Source: Streptomyces antarcticus
GTDB taxonomy: Bacteria; Actinomycetota; Actinomycetes; Streptomycetales; Streptomycetaceae
Length of the DNA stretch: 64,000 bases
Direction: 5' to 3'
Assembly: GCF_026627255.1 (NCBI RefSeq)
Contig: NZ_JAPNLM010000001.1
Coordinates: 525,340 to 589,339, forward strand
A program made the position numbers and the translations under genes. Of the stretch, positions 36,398 to 44,585 are shown in pieces. The notes under the pieces were generated by a model that had not been told where the DNA came from, did not search any database, and worked only from the letters and a program-made list of their open reading frames with translations. Position 1 is the stretch's first letter. Every line of letters starts with the position of its first letter.

Positions 36398-37729
36398 ATG
36401 TCTGATCTTCCCCGGAAGGCGGTCACCCGTACCGTCAAGCTGGCCGCGCTGCCGCTCGGCTTCGCGGGACGGGCCACGTGGGGGCTGGGCAAGCGGATCG
36501 GCGGCAAGTCCGCGGAGATCGTGGCGCGCGAGCTCCAGCAGCGGACCGCCGAGCAGCTCTTCAAGACGCTCGGGGAGCTGAAGGGCGGGGCGATGAAGTT
36601 CGGCCAGGCCCTGTCGGTCTTCGAGTCGGCCCTTCCCGAGGAGGTCGCCGGGCCCTACCGGGCGGCGCTGACCAAGCTCCAGGAGGCGGCCCCGCCGCTG
36701 CCCGCGGCGACGGTGCACCAGGTGCTGGCGCAGCGGCTGGGCGAGGACTGGCGGGAGCTGTTCGAGGAGTTCGAGGACAAGCCGGCAGCGGCGGCCTCGA
36801 TCGGGCAGGTCCACCGGGCGGTGTGGCACGACGGCCGGCAGGTGGCGGTCAAGGTGCAGTACCCGGGGGCGGGCGAGGCGCTGCTCTCGGACCTGAAGCA
36901 GCTGGGCCGTTTCGCGGGGCTGCTGGGTCCGCTGATACCGGGCATGGACATCAAGCCGCTGATCAAGGAACTGCGCGACCGGGTCTCCGAGGAGCTGGAC
37001 TACGAGCTCGAGGCCGAGGCCCAGCGCACCCACGCGGACGCCTTCGAGGACGATCCGGACGTGGTCGTGCCGGACGTCGTGCACCAGGGTGACCAGGTGC
37101 TGGTGACCGAGTGGATGGAGGGTACCCCGCTGTCGGAGGTGATAGCCGACGGCAGCCGGGAGGAGCGTGACCGCGCCGGTCAGCTGCTGGCCCGGTTCCT
37201 CTTCTCCGGTCCCGCGCGCACCGGGCTGCTCCACGCGGACCCGCACCCGGGCAACTTCAGGCTGATCACGGACCCGGACGGGCGGACACGGCTGGGCGTG
37301 CTGGACTTCGGCACGGTGGACCGGCTGCCCGGCGGGTGGCCCAAGCCCATCGGCAGGTCGCTGCGGATGACCCTGGACGGCGACGCCGAGGGGGTCTACG
37401 GCCACCTGCGGGCGGAGGGGTTCGTGAAGGAGTCCATCGAACTGGACCCCGAAGCGCTGCTGGCGTACCTCAAGCCGATCATCGAGCCCGCCGAGGCCGA
37501 GGAGTTCACCTTCACCCGGCCGTGGCTGCGCGGCCAGGCGGCTCGGATAGCCGACCCGCGTTCCCCCGCGCACCAGTTGGGCCGGCAGATCAACCTGCCG
37601 CCGTCCTACCTGCTGATCCACCGGGTGACGCTGAGCACCATCGGGGTGCTGTGCCAGCTGGGCGCGACCGTGCGGCTTCGGGACGAACTGGACTCCTGGC
37701 TGCCGGGGTTCCCCTCCGCCGCCGGGTGA
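36398..37729 (+). CDS. ABC1/AarF/UbiB family atypical kinase
   Basis: The 443-residue protein has the family's inhibitory KxGQ motif (GGAMKFGQALSVF), an ATP-loop analogue AAAASIGQVHRAV, VAVKVQYPG (Lys), the ExD helix EELDYELEAEAQ, and the catalytic-type LLHADPHPGNF and LDFGTVD. UbiB proteins support quinone biosynthesis; actinobacteria make menaquinone, so the substrate here is unclear. GGAGG precedes ATG 36398. In mycobacteria the homologous gene adjoins whiB7 and is reported to contribute to drug tolerance, consistent with wblC nearby here. Confidence 0.9.
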   Translation: MSDLPRKAVTRTVKLAALPLGFAGRATWGLGKRIGGKSAEIVARELQQRTAEQLFKTLGELKGGAMKFGQALSVFESALPEEVAGPYRAALTKLQEAAPPLPAATVHQVLAQRLGEDWRELFEEFEDKPAAAASIGQVHRAVWHDGRQVAVKVQYPGAGEALLSDLKQLGRFAGLLGPLIPGMDIKPLIKELRDRVSEELDYELEAEAQRTHADAFEDDPDVVVPDVVHQGDQVLVTEWMEGTPLSEVIADGSREERDRAGQLLARFLFSGPARTGLLHADPHPGNFRLITDPDGRTRLGVLDFGTVDRLPGGWPKPIGRSLRMTLDGDAEGVYGHLRAEGFVKESIELDPEALLAYLKPIIEPAEAEEFTFTRPWLRGQAARIADPRSPAHQLGRQINLPPSYLLIHRVTLSTIGVLCQLGATVRLRDELDSWLPGFPSAAG

Positions 37730-37762
37730 CGCGGTGACGGGGGCCGCGCGGCGGCGGGCCGG

Positions 37763-38011
37763 TCACCACCAGGGGGAGTCGAGCGTGCCCTCGATCGCTC
37801 TGAGGTTGGCCCGGGCGCAGTCGTCGCAGAAGTAGAGCCTGGCGCCGTTCTCCACGGAGCAGGTCCAGGTCGGCGGGGCGCCGTCCGGGGACCGGGCACC
37901 GCAGCTCGCGCAGACGACGGGCTGGGCCTCGGGTCCCGACGGGGCGGGGCGGGGGGTCGGCTGGTCCACCTCCGGACGATATCCCCGTACGGGGCGGTGG
38001 GCGGTACGCAA
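37763..38011 (-). CDS. Small zinc-ribbon protein
   Basis: This short protein (up to 82 residues) has paired cysteines CASCG and CDDC around PTWTCSVENGARLYF, a likely zinc ribbon, and ends LDSPWW. The start is uncertain: TTG 38011 opens the frame, GTG 37969 (DQPTPRPAPSG...) is an alternative, and neither has a good ribosome site. A strong hairpin lies just upstream, so it needs its own promoter. Function unknown. Confidence 0.6.
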   Translation of the reverse strand: MRTAHRPVRGYRPEVDQPTPRPAPSGPEAQPVVCASCGARSPDGAPPTWTCSVENGARLYFCDDCARANLRAIEGTLDSPWW

Positions 38012-38015
38012 CGCA

Positions 38016-38050
38016 CCGGGGGGACCGGCCCGTTCGGACCGGTCCCCCGG
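38016..38050 (-). terminator. Terminator after the wblC-coupled gene
   Basis: CCGGGGGGACCGG pairs with CCGGTCCCCCGG (12 bp with one bulged G) 26 bases past the stop of the 109-residue ORF. Confidence 0.7.
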
Positions 38051-38076
38051 GACGTGGTTCAGCTCCGTACCGGCCG

Positions 38077-38406
38077 TCAGTTCATGACGGCCATGGCCAG
38101 CGCGCGCCGGGCGCGCAGCGAGACGCGCTCGGCGCGGCGCTGCATGCGGCGGGCGGCGACCAGGCGCAGGGCGTGACGCTCGGCGTCGGCCTCACGCATG
38201 CGGTCGTCCATATGGGCACGGGCCAGGGCTTCTGGGATGAGTTGCATTTCGCGGGTCCTGTTCTGACGCGAGGTCATCGCGCCTGCGGTGATGAAGTCTG
38301 CGTGGGCGGCGCCGTGCGGCTGCTCGCTCGTGGTGTGGGGGGTCATGAGGGCCTGCTTCAGGGGGTCGTGCGTGAGGGGGCGGTCGATGGTTCCGTGGGC
38401 GGTCAT
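38077..38406 (-). CDS. Basic small protein translationally coupled to wblC
   Basis: ATG 38406 overlaps the wblC stop (ATGA), giving 109 residues. The C-terminal 56 residues (MQLIPEALARAHMDDRMREA...) are highly helical and Arg/Ala/Met-rich, and have their own AGGA-preceded ATG at 38247. That shorter form may be the main product. I do not recognise a family. The coupling implies production together with WblC under antibiotic stress. A terminator follows. Confidence 0.6.
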   Translation of the reverse strand: MTAHGTIDRPLTHDPLKQALMTPHTTSEQPHGAAHADFITAGAMTSRQNRTREMQLIPEALARAHMDDRMREADAERHALRLVAARRMQRRAERVSLRARRALAMAVMN

Positions 38407-38774
38407 GCCGCGACAACCGGGTTCTTGCGGGGACGGCCACGGGGACGCTTGCGGGCGACGACGACGCCCTGGACGAAGAGCTCGCCTCCCCAGACACCCC
38501 AGGGCTCGCGGCGCTCGGACGCCCCGGCGAGGCAGGCCTCGACCAGCGGGCAGGTACGGCAGAGGGACTTCGCGTACTCGACGTCGGCCGGGGACTCGGC
38601 GAAGAAGACCTCGGGGTCGAAGGTGCGGCACGGAACGGGTACGCCGAGGTTCTCGATGGCGTCGTCGAGCGCGGTCAGCGCGGTGAGCGGAGTCAAGGCG
38701 TGGTCCTTCGGGACTGCGGGCGGGGAGATCGTTTGGGTCTGCGGTACGGACGGGGCGTGCGCTTCGAGTTGCAC
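38403..38774 (-). CDS. wblC: WhiB7-type iron-sulfur regulator WblC
   Basis: The 123-residue protein has four cysteines for a [4Fe-4S] cluster (VPCRTF, LCRTCPLVEAC), the WhiB turn GVWGGE and a C-terminal AT-hook RGRPRKN that marks the WhiB7 branch. It activates intrinsic multidrug-resistance genes together with the housekeeping sigma factor. GTG 38774 follows GAGGAAAAAACCACC. A ~620-nt leader with an upstream ORF and a terminator precedes it. The neighbours uvrD2 and ABC1 kinase match mycobacterial whiB7 loci, and S. coelicolor SCO5190 is the named ortholog. Confidence 0.96.
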   Translation of the reverse strand: MQLEAHAPSVPQTQTISPPAVPKDHALTPLTALTALDDAIENLGVPVPCRTFDPEVFFAESPADVEYAKSLCRTCPLVEACLAGASERREPWGVWGGELFVQGVVVARKRPRGRPRKNPVVAA

Positions 38775-38897
38775 GGTGGTTTTTTCCTCGTCTTGGTGGC
38801 TAGTTCCGGCCGGTCGGCCGGGTTCGGCTGGGTTGCCCTCACACCGACTGGTTCTGCCAGTCCCGAGGCCCCTTCGCTCCGTCGTCCCCGTTCGGGG

Positions 38898-38941
38898 ACA
38901 AACAGAAGGGCCGCGGATCCCGGGTGGGGTTCCGCGGCCCT
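38898..38941 (-). terminator. Attenuator hairpin in the wblC leader
   Basis: Read on the minus strand AGGGCCGCGGA pairs with TCCGCGGCCCT (11 bp, 13-base loop) and is followed by TCTGTTTG. It lies between the upstream ORF and the wblC start, the right place for an antibiotic-relieved attenuator. A smaller CCTGAC-GTGT-GTCAGG hairpin (38953-38968) overlaps the upstream-ORF stop and could act as a pause or antiterminator. Confidence 0.75.
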
Positions 38942-38963
38942 GAAGGCGCCGGCCTGACACACG

Positions 38964-39287
38964 TCAGGCTGGATCACTCCAGGGTTCGAGCCCACGGAAG
39001 GCCCACATCAGGTGGTGCTGCTGCTTCGTCGTCTGCTTCGTCTTGGATCCGGCACCGGCCGCGGCGGCAAACCCATAGGCGCCATGTGCCTGGGCTTCCC
39101 TTACTGCCGCCAGTGCCTTGATCGGTCGCTCATTGCGCTCACTGACCGGAAGGGTCGCCAGCAGGGCGGCGGGGCTGCCGGCGGAAACCGCGGACAGACC
39201 GGTACCCAGGAGCGAGACGGAACCGAGCAGGCAGGAAGCGTCGACCGAGCGATCGGTCATTTTGGTGAAGGTCATGAAGCTGGCCAC
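38964..39287 (-). CDS. Upstream ORF in the wblC leader
   Basis: GTG 39287 is preceded by AGGAGG (39301-39296) with eight-base spacing, a strong site. The frame encodes 107 residues ending KTKQTTKQQ-HHL-MWAFRGLEPWSDPA; the last 14 residues can also be read as a separate mini-ORF from ATG 39008. Its stop lies inside a small hairpin, 23 bases before the attenuator stem. Ribosome stalling here would let polymerase read into wblC. That the encoded peptide has any other function is not supported. Confidence 0.65.
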   Translation of the reverse strand: MASFMTFTKMTDRSVDASCLLGSVSLLGTGLSAVSAGSPAALLATLPVSERNERPIKALAAVREAQAHGAYGFAAAAGAGSKTKQTTKQQHHLMWAFRGLEPWSDPA

Positions 39288-39403
39288 TGGTCTCGCCTCC
39301 TCTCGGCGTCTCGGGGACCGGCCCGGGGGCCCGTCCCATACGTATTCGGATAAGTACAGCACGGATCAGGGGCTTCGGAGAAGCCACCGTTTCCGTTGCT
39401 AAG

Positions 39404-39442
39404 AACCTATGGGGCTTCGCTGGGCATGTGCAAACTATTTTT
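39404..39442 (-). promoter_or_regulatory. wblC promoter with WhiB7-type AT-rich block
   Basis: Minus strand: AAAAATAG (39442-39435), then -35 TTGCAC (39433-39428), 18 bases, -10 TAGGTT (39409-39404). WhiB7/WblC AT-hooks bind AT-rich DNA just upstream of the -35, so this fits autoactivation. Transcription would start near 39397, just past the uvrD2 stop. Confidence 0.85.
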
Positions 39443-39453
39443 CCGACGAGTTT

Positions 39454-41619
39454 CTACGCGTCGTCAGCTTTCTCGGCGCCGGGCTCTTGACCTGCGCAGA
39501 TGGCCAGGACATCGGCTCCGTACCGGTCGAGCTTGCGGGCGCCGACACCGGAGATCATCGAGAGCTCTCCGCCCTCGGACGGCGCGGCCTCCGCGATCGC
39601 CATCAGCGTCCTGTCCGTGAAGACGCAGTACGCGGGCAGGCCCTGCTCCTTCGACTGGCCCGCGCGCCAGTCCCGCAGCCGCTCGTAGAGCCCTTCGTCC
39701 ATGTCGGAGGGACAGCCATCGCAGCGCGTCAGTTTCAGCTCGCCGGCCTCGGTCAGCGTCCTGCCGCAGACCCGGCACAGCACCGGGCCGCGGCGGCCGC
39801 GCTTGCGGGGGCTCCGCTCGGCCGCGGCGGCCGTCCCGGCTCCCGGGGCCGCGGAGCCGGGCCGCAGGCCGTTCAGGAAGCGGCTGGGACGCCTGGAGGC
39901 CCGTCCGCCCGGAGCGCGGGAGAGGGCCCACGAGAGGTTCAGGTGGTGCCGGGCCCGGGTGACGCCGACGTAGAGCAGCCGGCGCTCCTCCTCGACCTGC
40001 TCGTCGGTCTTCGCGTACGTGATCGGCAGCATGCCGTCGGTGAGGCCGACGAGGAACACGGCGTCCCATTCGAGGCCCTTCGCCGCGTGCAGCGAAGCGA
40101 GGGTCACACCCTGGACGGTCGGGGCGTGCTGGGCGGCCTTGCGCTCGTCCAGCTCGACCGTCAGGTCGGCCAGGGTGGCGCCGGCCCGGGCGCGGGCGAA
40201 GTCCTCCGCGAGGCGCACCAGCGCGGCCAGCGATTCCCACTGGTCGCGCACGGCACCGGAGCCGGCGGGCGGCTCAGCGGTCCAGCCGGTGGAGCTGAGC
40301 ACGGCCCTGACCTGGGAGCCGAGCTCGACGACGTCGTCGAGCAGCGGGTCGTTCCCACCGGAGCGGGCGGCTCCGCGCAGGGCGAGGATCGCCTTCTGGA
40401 CCTCGTTGCGCTCGAAGAAGCGCTCGGCTCCGCGCAGCTGGTAGGGGACCCCGGCGTCGGCGAGGGCCTGCTCGTAGACCTCGGACTGGGCGTTGATGCG
40501 GTAGAGCACGGCGATCTCGCCGGCCGGTACTCCCGCCGCCACCAGGTCCCGGACGCGGCGGGCGACGCCCTCGGCCTCGGCGGGCTCGTCGGGGTACTCG
40601 GCGTAGACCGGGTCGGGGCCGGCCTCCCGCTGGGAGACGAGCTCGAGGCGGTGCTCGGCGGCGCGGCCCTTGGCCTGGTTCAGCAGCCCGTTGGCGAGGT
40701 GCACGACCTGGGGGGTGGAGCGGTAGTCGCGGACCAGCTTGACCACGGTGGCCTGCGGGTAGCGGGTGCGGAAGTTCAGCAGGTGGTCGGGGGTGGCGCC
40801 GGTGAAGGAGTAGATCGTCTGGCTGGCGTCGCCGACCACGCACAGGCTGTCGCGCTCGCCGAGCCACAGCTCGAGCAGCCGCTGCTGGAGCGGGCTGACG
40901 TCCTGGTACTCGTCCACGACGAAGTGCTGGTACTGCGCGCGGATCTGTTCGGCGATGTCGTGGCGGTCCTGGAGGATGGCGACCGTGAGCAGCAGCACGT
41001 CCTCGAAGTCGATCATGCCGCGGTCGCGCTTGAGCTGTTCGTACATCGCGTAGATCTGGGCTGTCTCGGCCGTGTCCCGGGGGGCTTCGCGGCCGGACTT
41101 CAGGACGGCGGCCGGATAGTCGGCGGGGACGGTCTGGGTGACCTTGGCCCACTCGATCTCACCGGTGACGTCGCGCAGCTCGTTCCGGTCGAGCCGGACC
41201 CGGCAGCGCGCTCCGGCCTCGGCGACGAACTGGACCTTGCGTTCCAGCAGCCGGGGCATGTCTCCGCCGATCGCCTTGGGCCAGAAGTAGTGGAGCTGGC
41301 GCAGGGCGGCGGAGTGGAAGGTACGGGCCTGGACCCCGCCCGCACCGAGGCCGCGGAGCCGGCCGCGCATCTCGCCGGCGGCGCGGTTGGTGAAGGTGAC
41401 GGCCAGCACGCTGGCCGGCATGAGCTGGCCGGAGTGGACGCCGTAGGCGATGCGGTGGGTGATCGCGCGGGTCTTGCCGGTGCCTGCGCCGGCCAGCACG
41501 CACACCGGCCCGCGCAGGGTCGTCGCGACCTCGCGCTGCTCCGGGTCGAGGCCCAGGAGGACCGCGTCGGCCGGGTCGGCGGCGGCGGGGAAGGACGGGG
41601 AGTGCGTTGCTGATGTCAC
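39454..41619 (-). CDS. uvrD2: UvrD2-type DNA helicase with zinc tetracysteine and HRDC domain
   Basis: The 721-residue SF1A helicase has Walker A VLAGAGTGKTRAITHRIA, DExx VVDEYQDVSPLQQ, VGDASQTIYSF and LHAAKGLEWDAVFL. After the motor come two CxxC pairs (CRVCGRT...RCDGCP) and a C-terminal HRDC domain (LPAYCVFTDRTLMAIA), the layout of mycobacterial UvrD2. GTG 41619 (TSATHSPSFPAAA...) is preferred over the frame start at 41679. It is divergent from mrx1, and wblC lies downstream on the same strand, as in M. tuberculosis. Confidence 0.95.
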   Translation of the reverse strand: MTSATHSPSFPAAADPADAVLLGLDPEQREVATTLRGPVCVLAGAGTGKTRAITHRIAYGVHSGQLMPASVLAVTFTNRAAGEMRGRLRGLGAGGVQARTFHSAALRQLHYFWPKAIGGDMPRLLERKVQFVAEAGARCRVRLDRNELRDVTGEIEWAKVTQTVPADYPAAVLKSGREAPRDTAETAQIYAMYEQLKRDRGMIDFEDVLLLTVAILQDRHDIAEQIRAQYQHFVVDEYQDVSPLQQRLLELWLGERDSLCVVGDASQTIYSFTGATPDHLLNFRTRYPQATVVKLVRDYRSTPQVVHLANGLLNQAKGRAAEHRLELVSQREAGPDPVYAEYPDEPAEAEGVARRVRDLVAAGVPAGEIAVLYRINAQSEVYEQALADAGVPYQLRGAERFFERNEVQKAILALRGAARSGGNDPLLDDVVELGSQVRAVLSSTGWTAEPPAGSGAVRDQWESLAALVRLAEDFARARAGATLADLTVELDERKAAQHAPTVQGVTLASLHAAKGLEWDAVFLVGLTDGMLPITYAKTDEQVEEERRLLYVGVTRARHHLNLSWALSRAPGGRASRRPSRFLNGLRPGSAAPGAGTAAAAERSPRKRGRRGPVLCRVCGRTLTEAGELKLTRCDGCPSDMDEGLYERLRDWRAGQSKEQGLPAYCVFTDRTLMAIAEAAPSEGGELSMISGVGARKLDRYGADVLAICAGQEPGAEKADDA

Positions 41620-41693
41620 CCCGCCATGCTGCCAGGTCCGGTGGGGCGGACGGGAAGGCTGTCCACAGGCCGCCCGCATCCGTCGTACTTACG

Positions 41694-41719
41694 GGAATGG
41701 CCCGGCGGTCGCGTACGTT
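41694..41719 (+). promoter_or_regulatory. SigR-dependent promoter of mrx1
   Basis: GGAAT (41694-41698), exactly 18 bases, GTT (41717-41719). It lies 60 bases upstream of the mrx1 ATG in the divergent uvrD2-mrx1 interval. Confidence 0.88.
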
Positions 41720-41778
41720 CGAGTTACTCGGAGACTCGGAGCTTCGGACCGCCGGGGCCGCACGAAGGAGAGCGCAGC

Positions 41779-42039
41779 ATGCAGGAGACGGGCACCGTCA
41801 CGATGTACAGCACGACCTGGTGCGGCTACTGCCGCCGGCTGAAGAGCCAGATGGACCGTGAGGGCATCGCGTACAACGAGATCAACATCGAGCTCGACCC
41901 GGAGTCCGCCGCGTTCGTGGAGAAGGCCAACGGCGGTAACCAGACGGTTCCCACCGTGCTCGTGAAGTCCTCCGCCGGCAAGGAGTCCGTCATGACGAAC
42001 CCGAGCCTGGCCCAGGTCAAGCAGGCCCTGGCCGTCTGA
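41779..42039 (+). CDS. mrx1: Mycoredoxin (glutaredoxin-like, mycothiol-dependent)
   Basis: The 86-residue thioredoxin-fold protein has the active site TTWCGYCRRLK (CGYC at residues 15-18, as in M. tuberculosis Mrx1) and the cis-proline loop QTVPTVLV. It reduces protein-mycothiol mixed disulfides. GAAGGAG precedes ATG 41779. A perfect SigR promoter upstream makes it a thiol-stress gene, and its position beside uvrD2 mirrors Rv3198A. A terminator separates it from the converging nudC. Confidence 0.95.
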   Translation: MQETGTVTMYSTTWCGYCRRLKSQMDREGIAYNEINIELDPESAAFVEKANGGNQTVPTVLVKSSAGKESVMTNPSLAQVKQALAV

Positions 42040-42061
42040 GCGCCCCCCGCACCCACCAGAG

Positions 42062-42089
42062 AGGCCCCCGCCGAGGCGGGGGCCTTCTG
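42062..42089. terminator. Terminator between mrx1 and nudC
   Basis: AGGCCCCCGCC and GGCGGGGGCCT form a GC-rich stem with a tiny loop followed by TCTG. Bidirectional. Confidence 0.8.
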
Positions 42090-42141
42090 CCGTGACGATC
42101 CTGCTGTGAAGAACGTTACGGAGCCGCAACGTGCGCCGCGG

Positions 42142-43077
42142 CTACGCGATCGGCCGCGGCAGCGGCTCGCCGTACCAGAGCTCGACGAGGCGCGCCGCGA
42201 TGGAGACGCCGGACGGGGGCAGGACCTCGCCCTTCTCGATCGCCTCGCGCAGGTCCGCGCGCGAGAACCAGCGGGCCTCCTGGATCTCCTCGCCGTCCAC
42301 CGTGATCTCGGACGTGGTGGCGCGGGCCGTGAAGCCCAGCATCAGGCTGTACGGGAAGGGCCACGGCTGGCTGGCCACGTAGGCGACGTCGCCGACCTTG
42401 ACGCCCGCCTCCTCCCACACCTCGCGGACGACGGACTGCTCGATCGACTCGCCCGGCTCCACGAAGCCGGCCAGCGTCGAGAAGCGGCCCTCGGGCCAGT
42501 GCACCTGGCGGCCGAGCAGCGCGCGGTCGTGCGCGTCCGTGACCAGCATGATCACGGCCGGGTCGGTGCGCGGGTAGTGCTCGGCGCCGCAGCCCGGGCA
42601 GCGGCGGATGTGTCCGGCGGCCGCGACCACCGTGCGCTCGCCGCAGCGGGAACAGAACCGGTGCATCCGCTGCCAGTTCTCCAGCGCCACCGCGTGCACC
42701 ATCAGGCCGGCGTCGCGCGGGGACAGCAGCAGCCCGGCCTCGCGCAGTCCGGCCGGTCGGGCCGACTGGTCGATGCGGCCCGGCAGCGAGTCCTTCTGCA
42801 GCGCGAAGTACCGTACGCCGTCCTCGTCGGTGCCCAGGAAGTAGCGGTGGGTCTCGGTGACCGGGGCCTCGAAGGCCGGGGTCATCACGATCGCGGTGCC
42901 GCCGTCGGGGGTGTCGTCGATCAGGACCTGGCCGCCGGATACCACGAAGACGCGGGTGTTCGGGTGGCTCCAGGCGGCGGCGAGCCACGCCTCGTCCAGG
43001 CGGTGGTGCGCCGCGCGGTCGACGCCGCTGGGCGCGGCGAGCGAGATCGGGCGCTCGGGCTCGGTACGGGTGCTCAC
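42142..43077 (-). CDS. nudC: NAD+ diphosphatase (Nudix, NudC)
   Basis: It cleaves NADH/NAD+ and, in characterised relatives, removes NAD caps from RNA. The zinc ribbon (CSRCGE...CPGCG), YPRTDPAVI, the Nudix box GFVEPGESIEQSVVREVWEE and the NudC signature SQPWPFPYSLM are all present. GTG 43077 (311 residues, GGAAG upstream) is preferred; ATG 43098 is also open. It is the last gene of a minus-strand run with the M20 peptidase, adnB and adnA, and corresponds to Rv3199c. Confidence 0.94.
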   Translation of the reverse strand: MSTRTEPERPISLAAPSGVDRAAHHRLDEAWLAAAWSHPNTRVFVVSGGQVLIDDTPDGGTAIVMTPAFEAPVTETHRYFLGTDEDGVRYFALQKDSLPGRIDQSARPAGLREAGLLLSPRDAGLMVHAVALENWQRMHRFCSRCGERTVVAAAGHIRRCPGCGAEHYPRTDPAVIMLVTDAHDRALLGRQVHWPEGRFSTLAGFVEPGESIEQSVVREVWEEAGVKVGDVAYVASQPWPFPYSLMLGFTARATTSEITVDGEEIQEARWFSRADLREAIEKGEVLPPSGVSIAARLVELWYGEPLPRPIA

Positions 43078-43168
43078 AGGTACTTCCAACTCCCCCATTG
43101 GTAGGGCATGGCAGGCTCGGCGGGGTGGTGCTCCGGGCGGCAGGTGTGCCGGCGCCGGACCGCGGGCC

Positions 43169-44575
43169 TCAGGCGGGTGTGCGGTGGGTGGCGGCCAGGT
43201 CGGCCCAGAGGTAGGCGGTGGTCTCCACGCCCTTGAGGAGGAGGTCCAGCTCGACCTTCTCGTTCGGGGAGTGCCAGCCGTCCGAGGGCACCGAGATGCC
43301 GAGGAAGAGGACCGGGGCGCCCAGGACGTCCTGGAGGTCCGCGGCGGGCCCGGAGCCGCCCTCGCGGGTGAAGCGGACCTTCTGGCCGAAGGCGCGGCCC
43401 ATGGCCCGTACGACCGACCGCAGCGCCGGGTGGTCCAGCGGGGTCAGGCACGGGCGGGTGGGGGCGCCGAAGGTGACGGAGTAGCGGATCCCGGCCGGGA
43501 CCCGCTCCTCGAGCCAGCGCTCGAAGGTCGTCTCGACCTCGTACGGGTCCTGCCCGGACACCAGGCGGAACGACAGCTTCAGGTGGGCGGAGGCGGGCAC
43601 GATCGTCTTGCCGCCGGGGCCCTGGTAGCCGCCGCCGATGCCGTTGACCTCGGCGGTCGGGCGGGCCCAGACCCGTTCCAGGGTGGAGTAGCCGGCCTCG
43701 CCGGCGGCCGCGTGCGACTTGGCCGTGCGCAGCCACTCGGACTCGTCGAAGGGCAGCTCCGCGATCAGCTCGCGCTCCGCTTCGGTCAGCTCGGCGATGC
43801 CGTCGTAGAAGCCGGGGAGGGTGACCCGGCCGTCCTCGTCGTGCAGCGCGGCGACGACGCGGGCGGCGACGGCGGCCGGGTTGGGCACGGCCCCGCCGAA
43901 GGCCCCGGAGTGGATGTCCTGGTCCGGGCCCTGGAAGTCGATCTCGCAGTCGGCGACGCCGCGCATGCCGGTGCAGACGGTGGGGGTCGTCTCGGACCAC
44001 ATGCCGGTGTCGGAGACGATCACGACGTCGGCGGCGAGTTCGGCGGCGCGGGCCTCGACCAGCTCGCGGAAGTGGACGGAGCCGGACTCCTCCTCGCCCT
44101 CCACGATCAGCTTGAGGTGCACGGCGGGGGCGGCGGCGCCGGTGGCGGCCAGGTGGGCCCGTACGCCGAGGGTGTGGAAGAACACCTGCCCCTTGTCGTC
44201 GGCCGCGCCGCGCCCGTACATCCGGCCGTCCTTGACCACCGGGTCGAACGGGTCGGTGTGCCAGCCGTCGGCGCGGGCCGCGGGCTGCACGTCGTGGTGC
44301 CCGTACACGAGGACGGTCGGGGCGTCCGGGTCCTCGCTCGGCCAGTGCGCGAAGACGGCCGGGGCGCCCGGGGTCTCCCAGACCTCGGCGACGGGGAAGC
44401 CGGTCTCCTTGAGCTTCGCGGCGAGCCATTCGGCGCTGCGGCGTACGTCGCCCGCGTGCTCGGGCTGCGCCGAGACGGAGGGGATGCGGAGCCACTCGGC
44501 GAGGTCGTCGAGGAAGGCGGCGCGGTGGGTCTCGATGTACGTGCGGACGACGCTGTCCGGCGGGCTGTCGCTCAT
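43169..44575 (-). CDS. M20-family dipeptidase
   Basis: The 468-residue cytoplasmic zinc peptidase has the first metal ligands in VYGHHDVQPA and RGAADDKGQVF, the catalytic glutamate in VEGEEESGS, a further ligand in SDTGMW and the last histidine in GWHSPNEKVEL. Substrate is probably short peptides; some actinobacterial relatives act on cysteinyl-glycine-type dipeptides. ATG 44575 begins ten bases after the adnB stop, so it is in the adnAB transcript, an association not present in M. tuberculosis, where a channel gene occupies this place as I recall. Confidence 0.9.
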   Translation of the reverse strand: MSDSPPDSVVRTYIETHRAAFLDDLAEWLRIPSVSAQPEHAGDVRRSAEWLAAKLKETGFPVAEVWETPGAPAVFAHWPSEDPDAPTVLVYGHHDVQPAARADGWHTDPFDPVVKDGRMYGRGAADDKGQVFFHTLGVRAHLAATGAAAPAVHLKLIVEGEEESGSVHFRELVEARAAELAADVVIVSDTGMWSETTPTVCTGMRGVADCEIDFQGPDQDIHSGAFGGAVPNPAAVAARVVAALHDEDGRVTLPGFYDGIAELTEAERELIAELPFDESEWLRTAKSHAAAGEAGYSTLERVWARPTAEVNGIGGGYQGPGGKTIVPASAHLKLSFRLVSGQDPYEVETTFERWLEERVPAGIRYSVTFGAPTRPCLTPLDHPALRSVVRAMGRAFGQKVRFTREGGSGPAADLQDVLGAPVLFLGISVPSDGWHSPNEKVELDLLLKGVETTAYLWADLAATHRTPA

Positions 44576-44585
44576 GCCCACGAGC

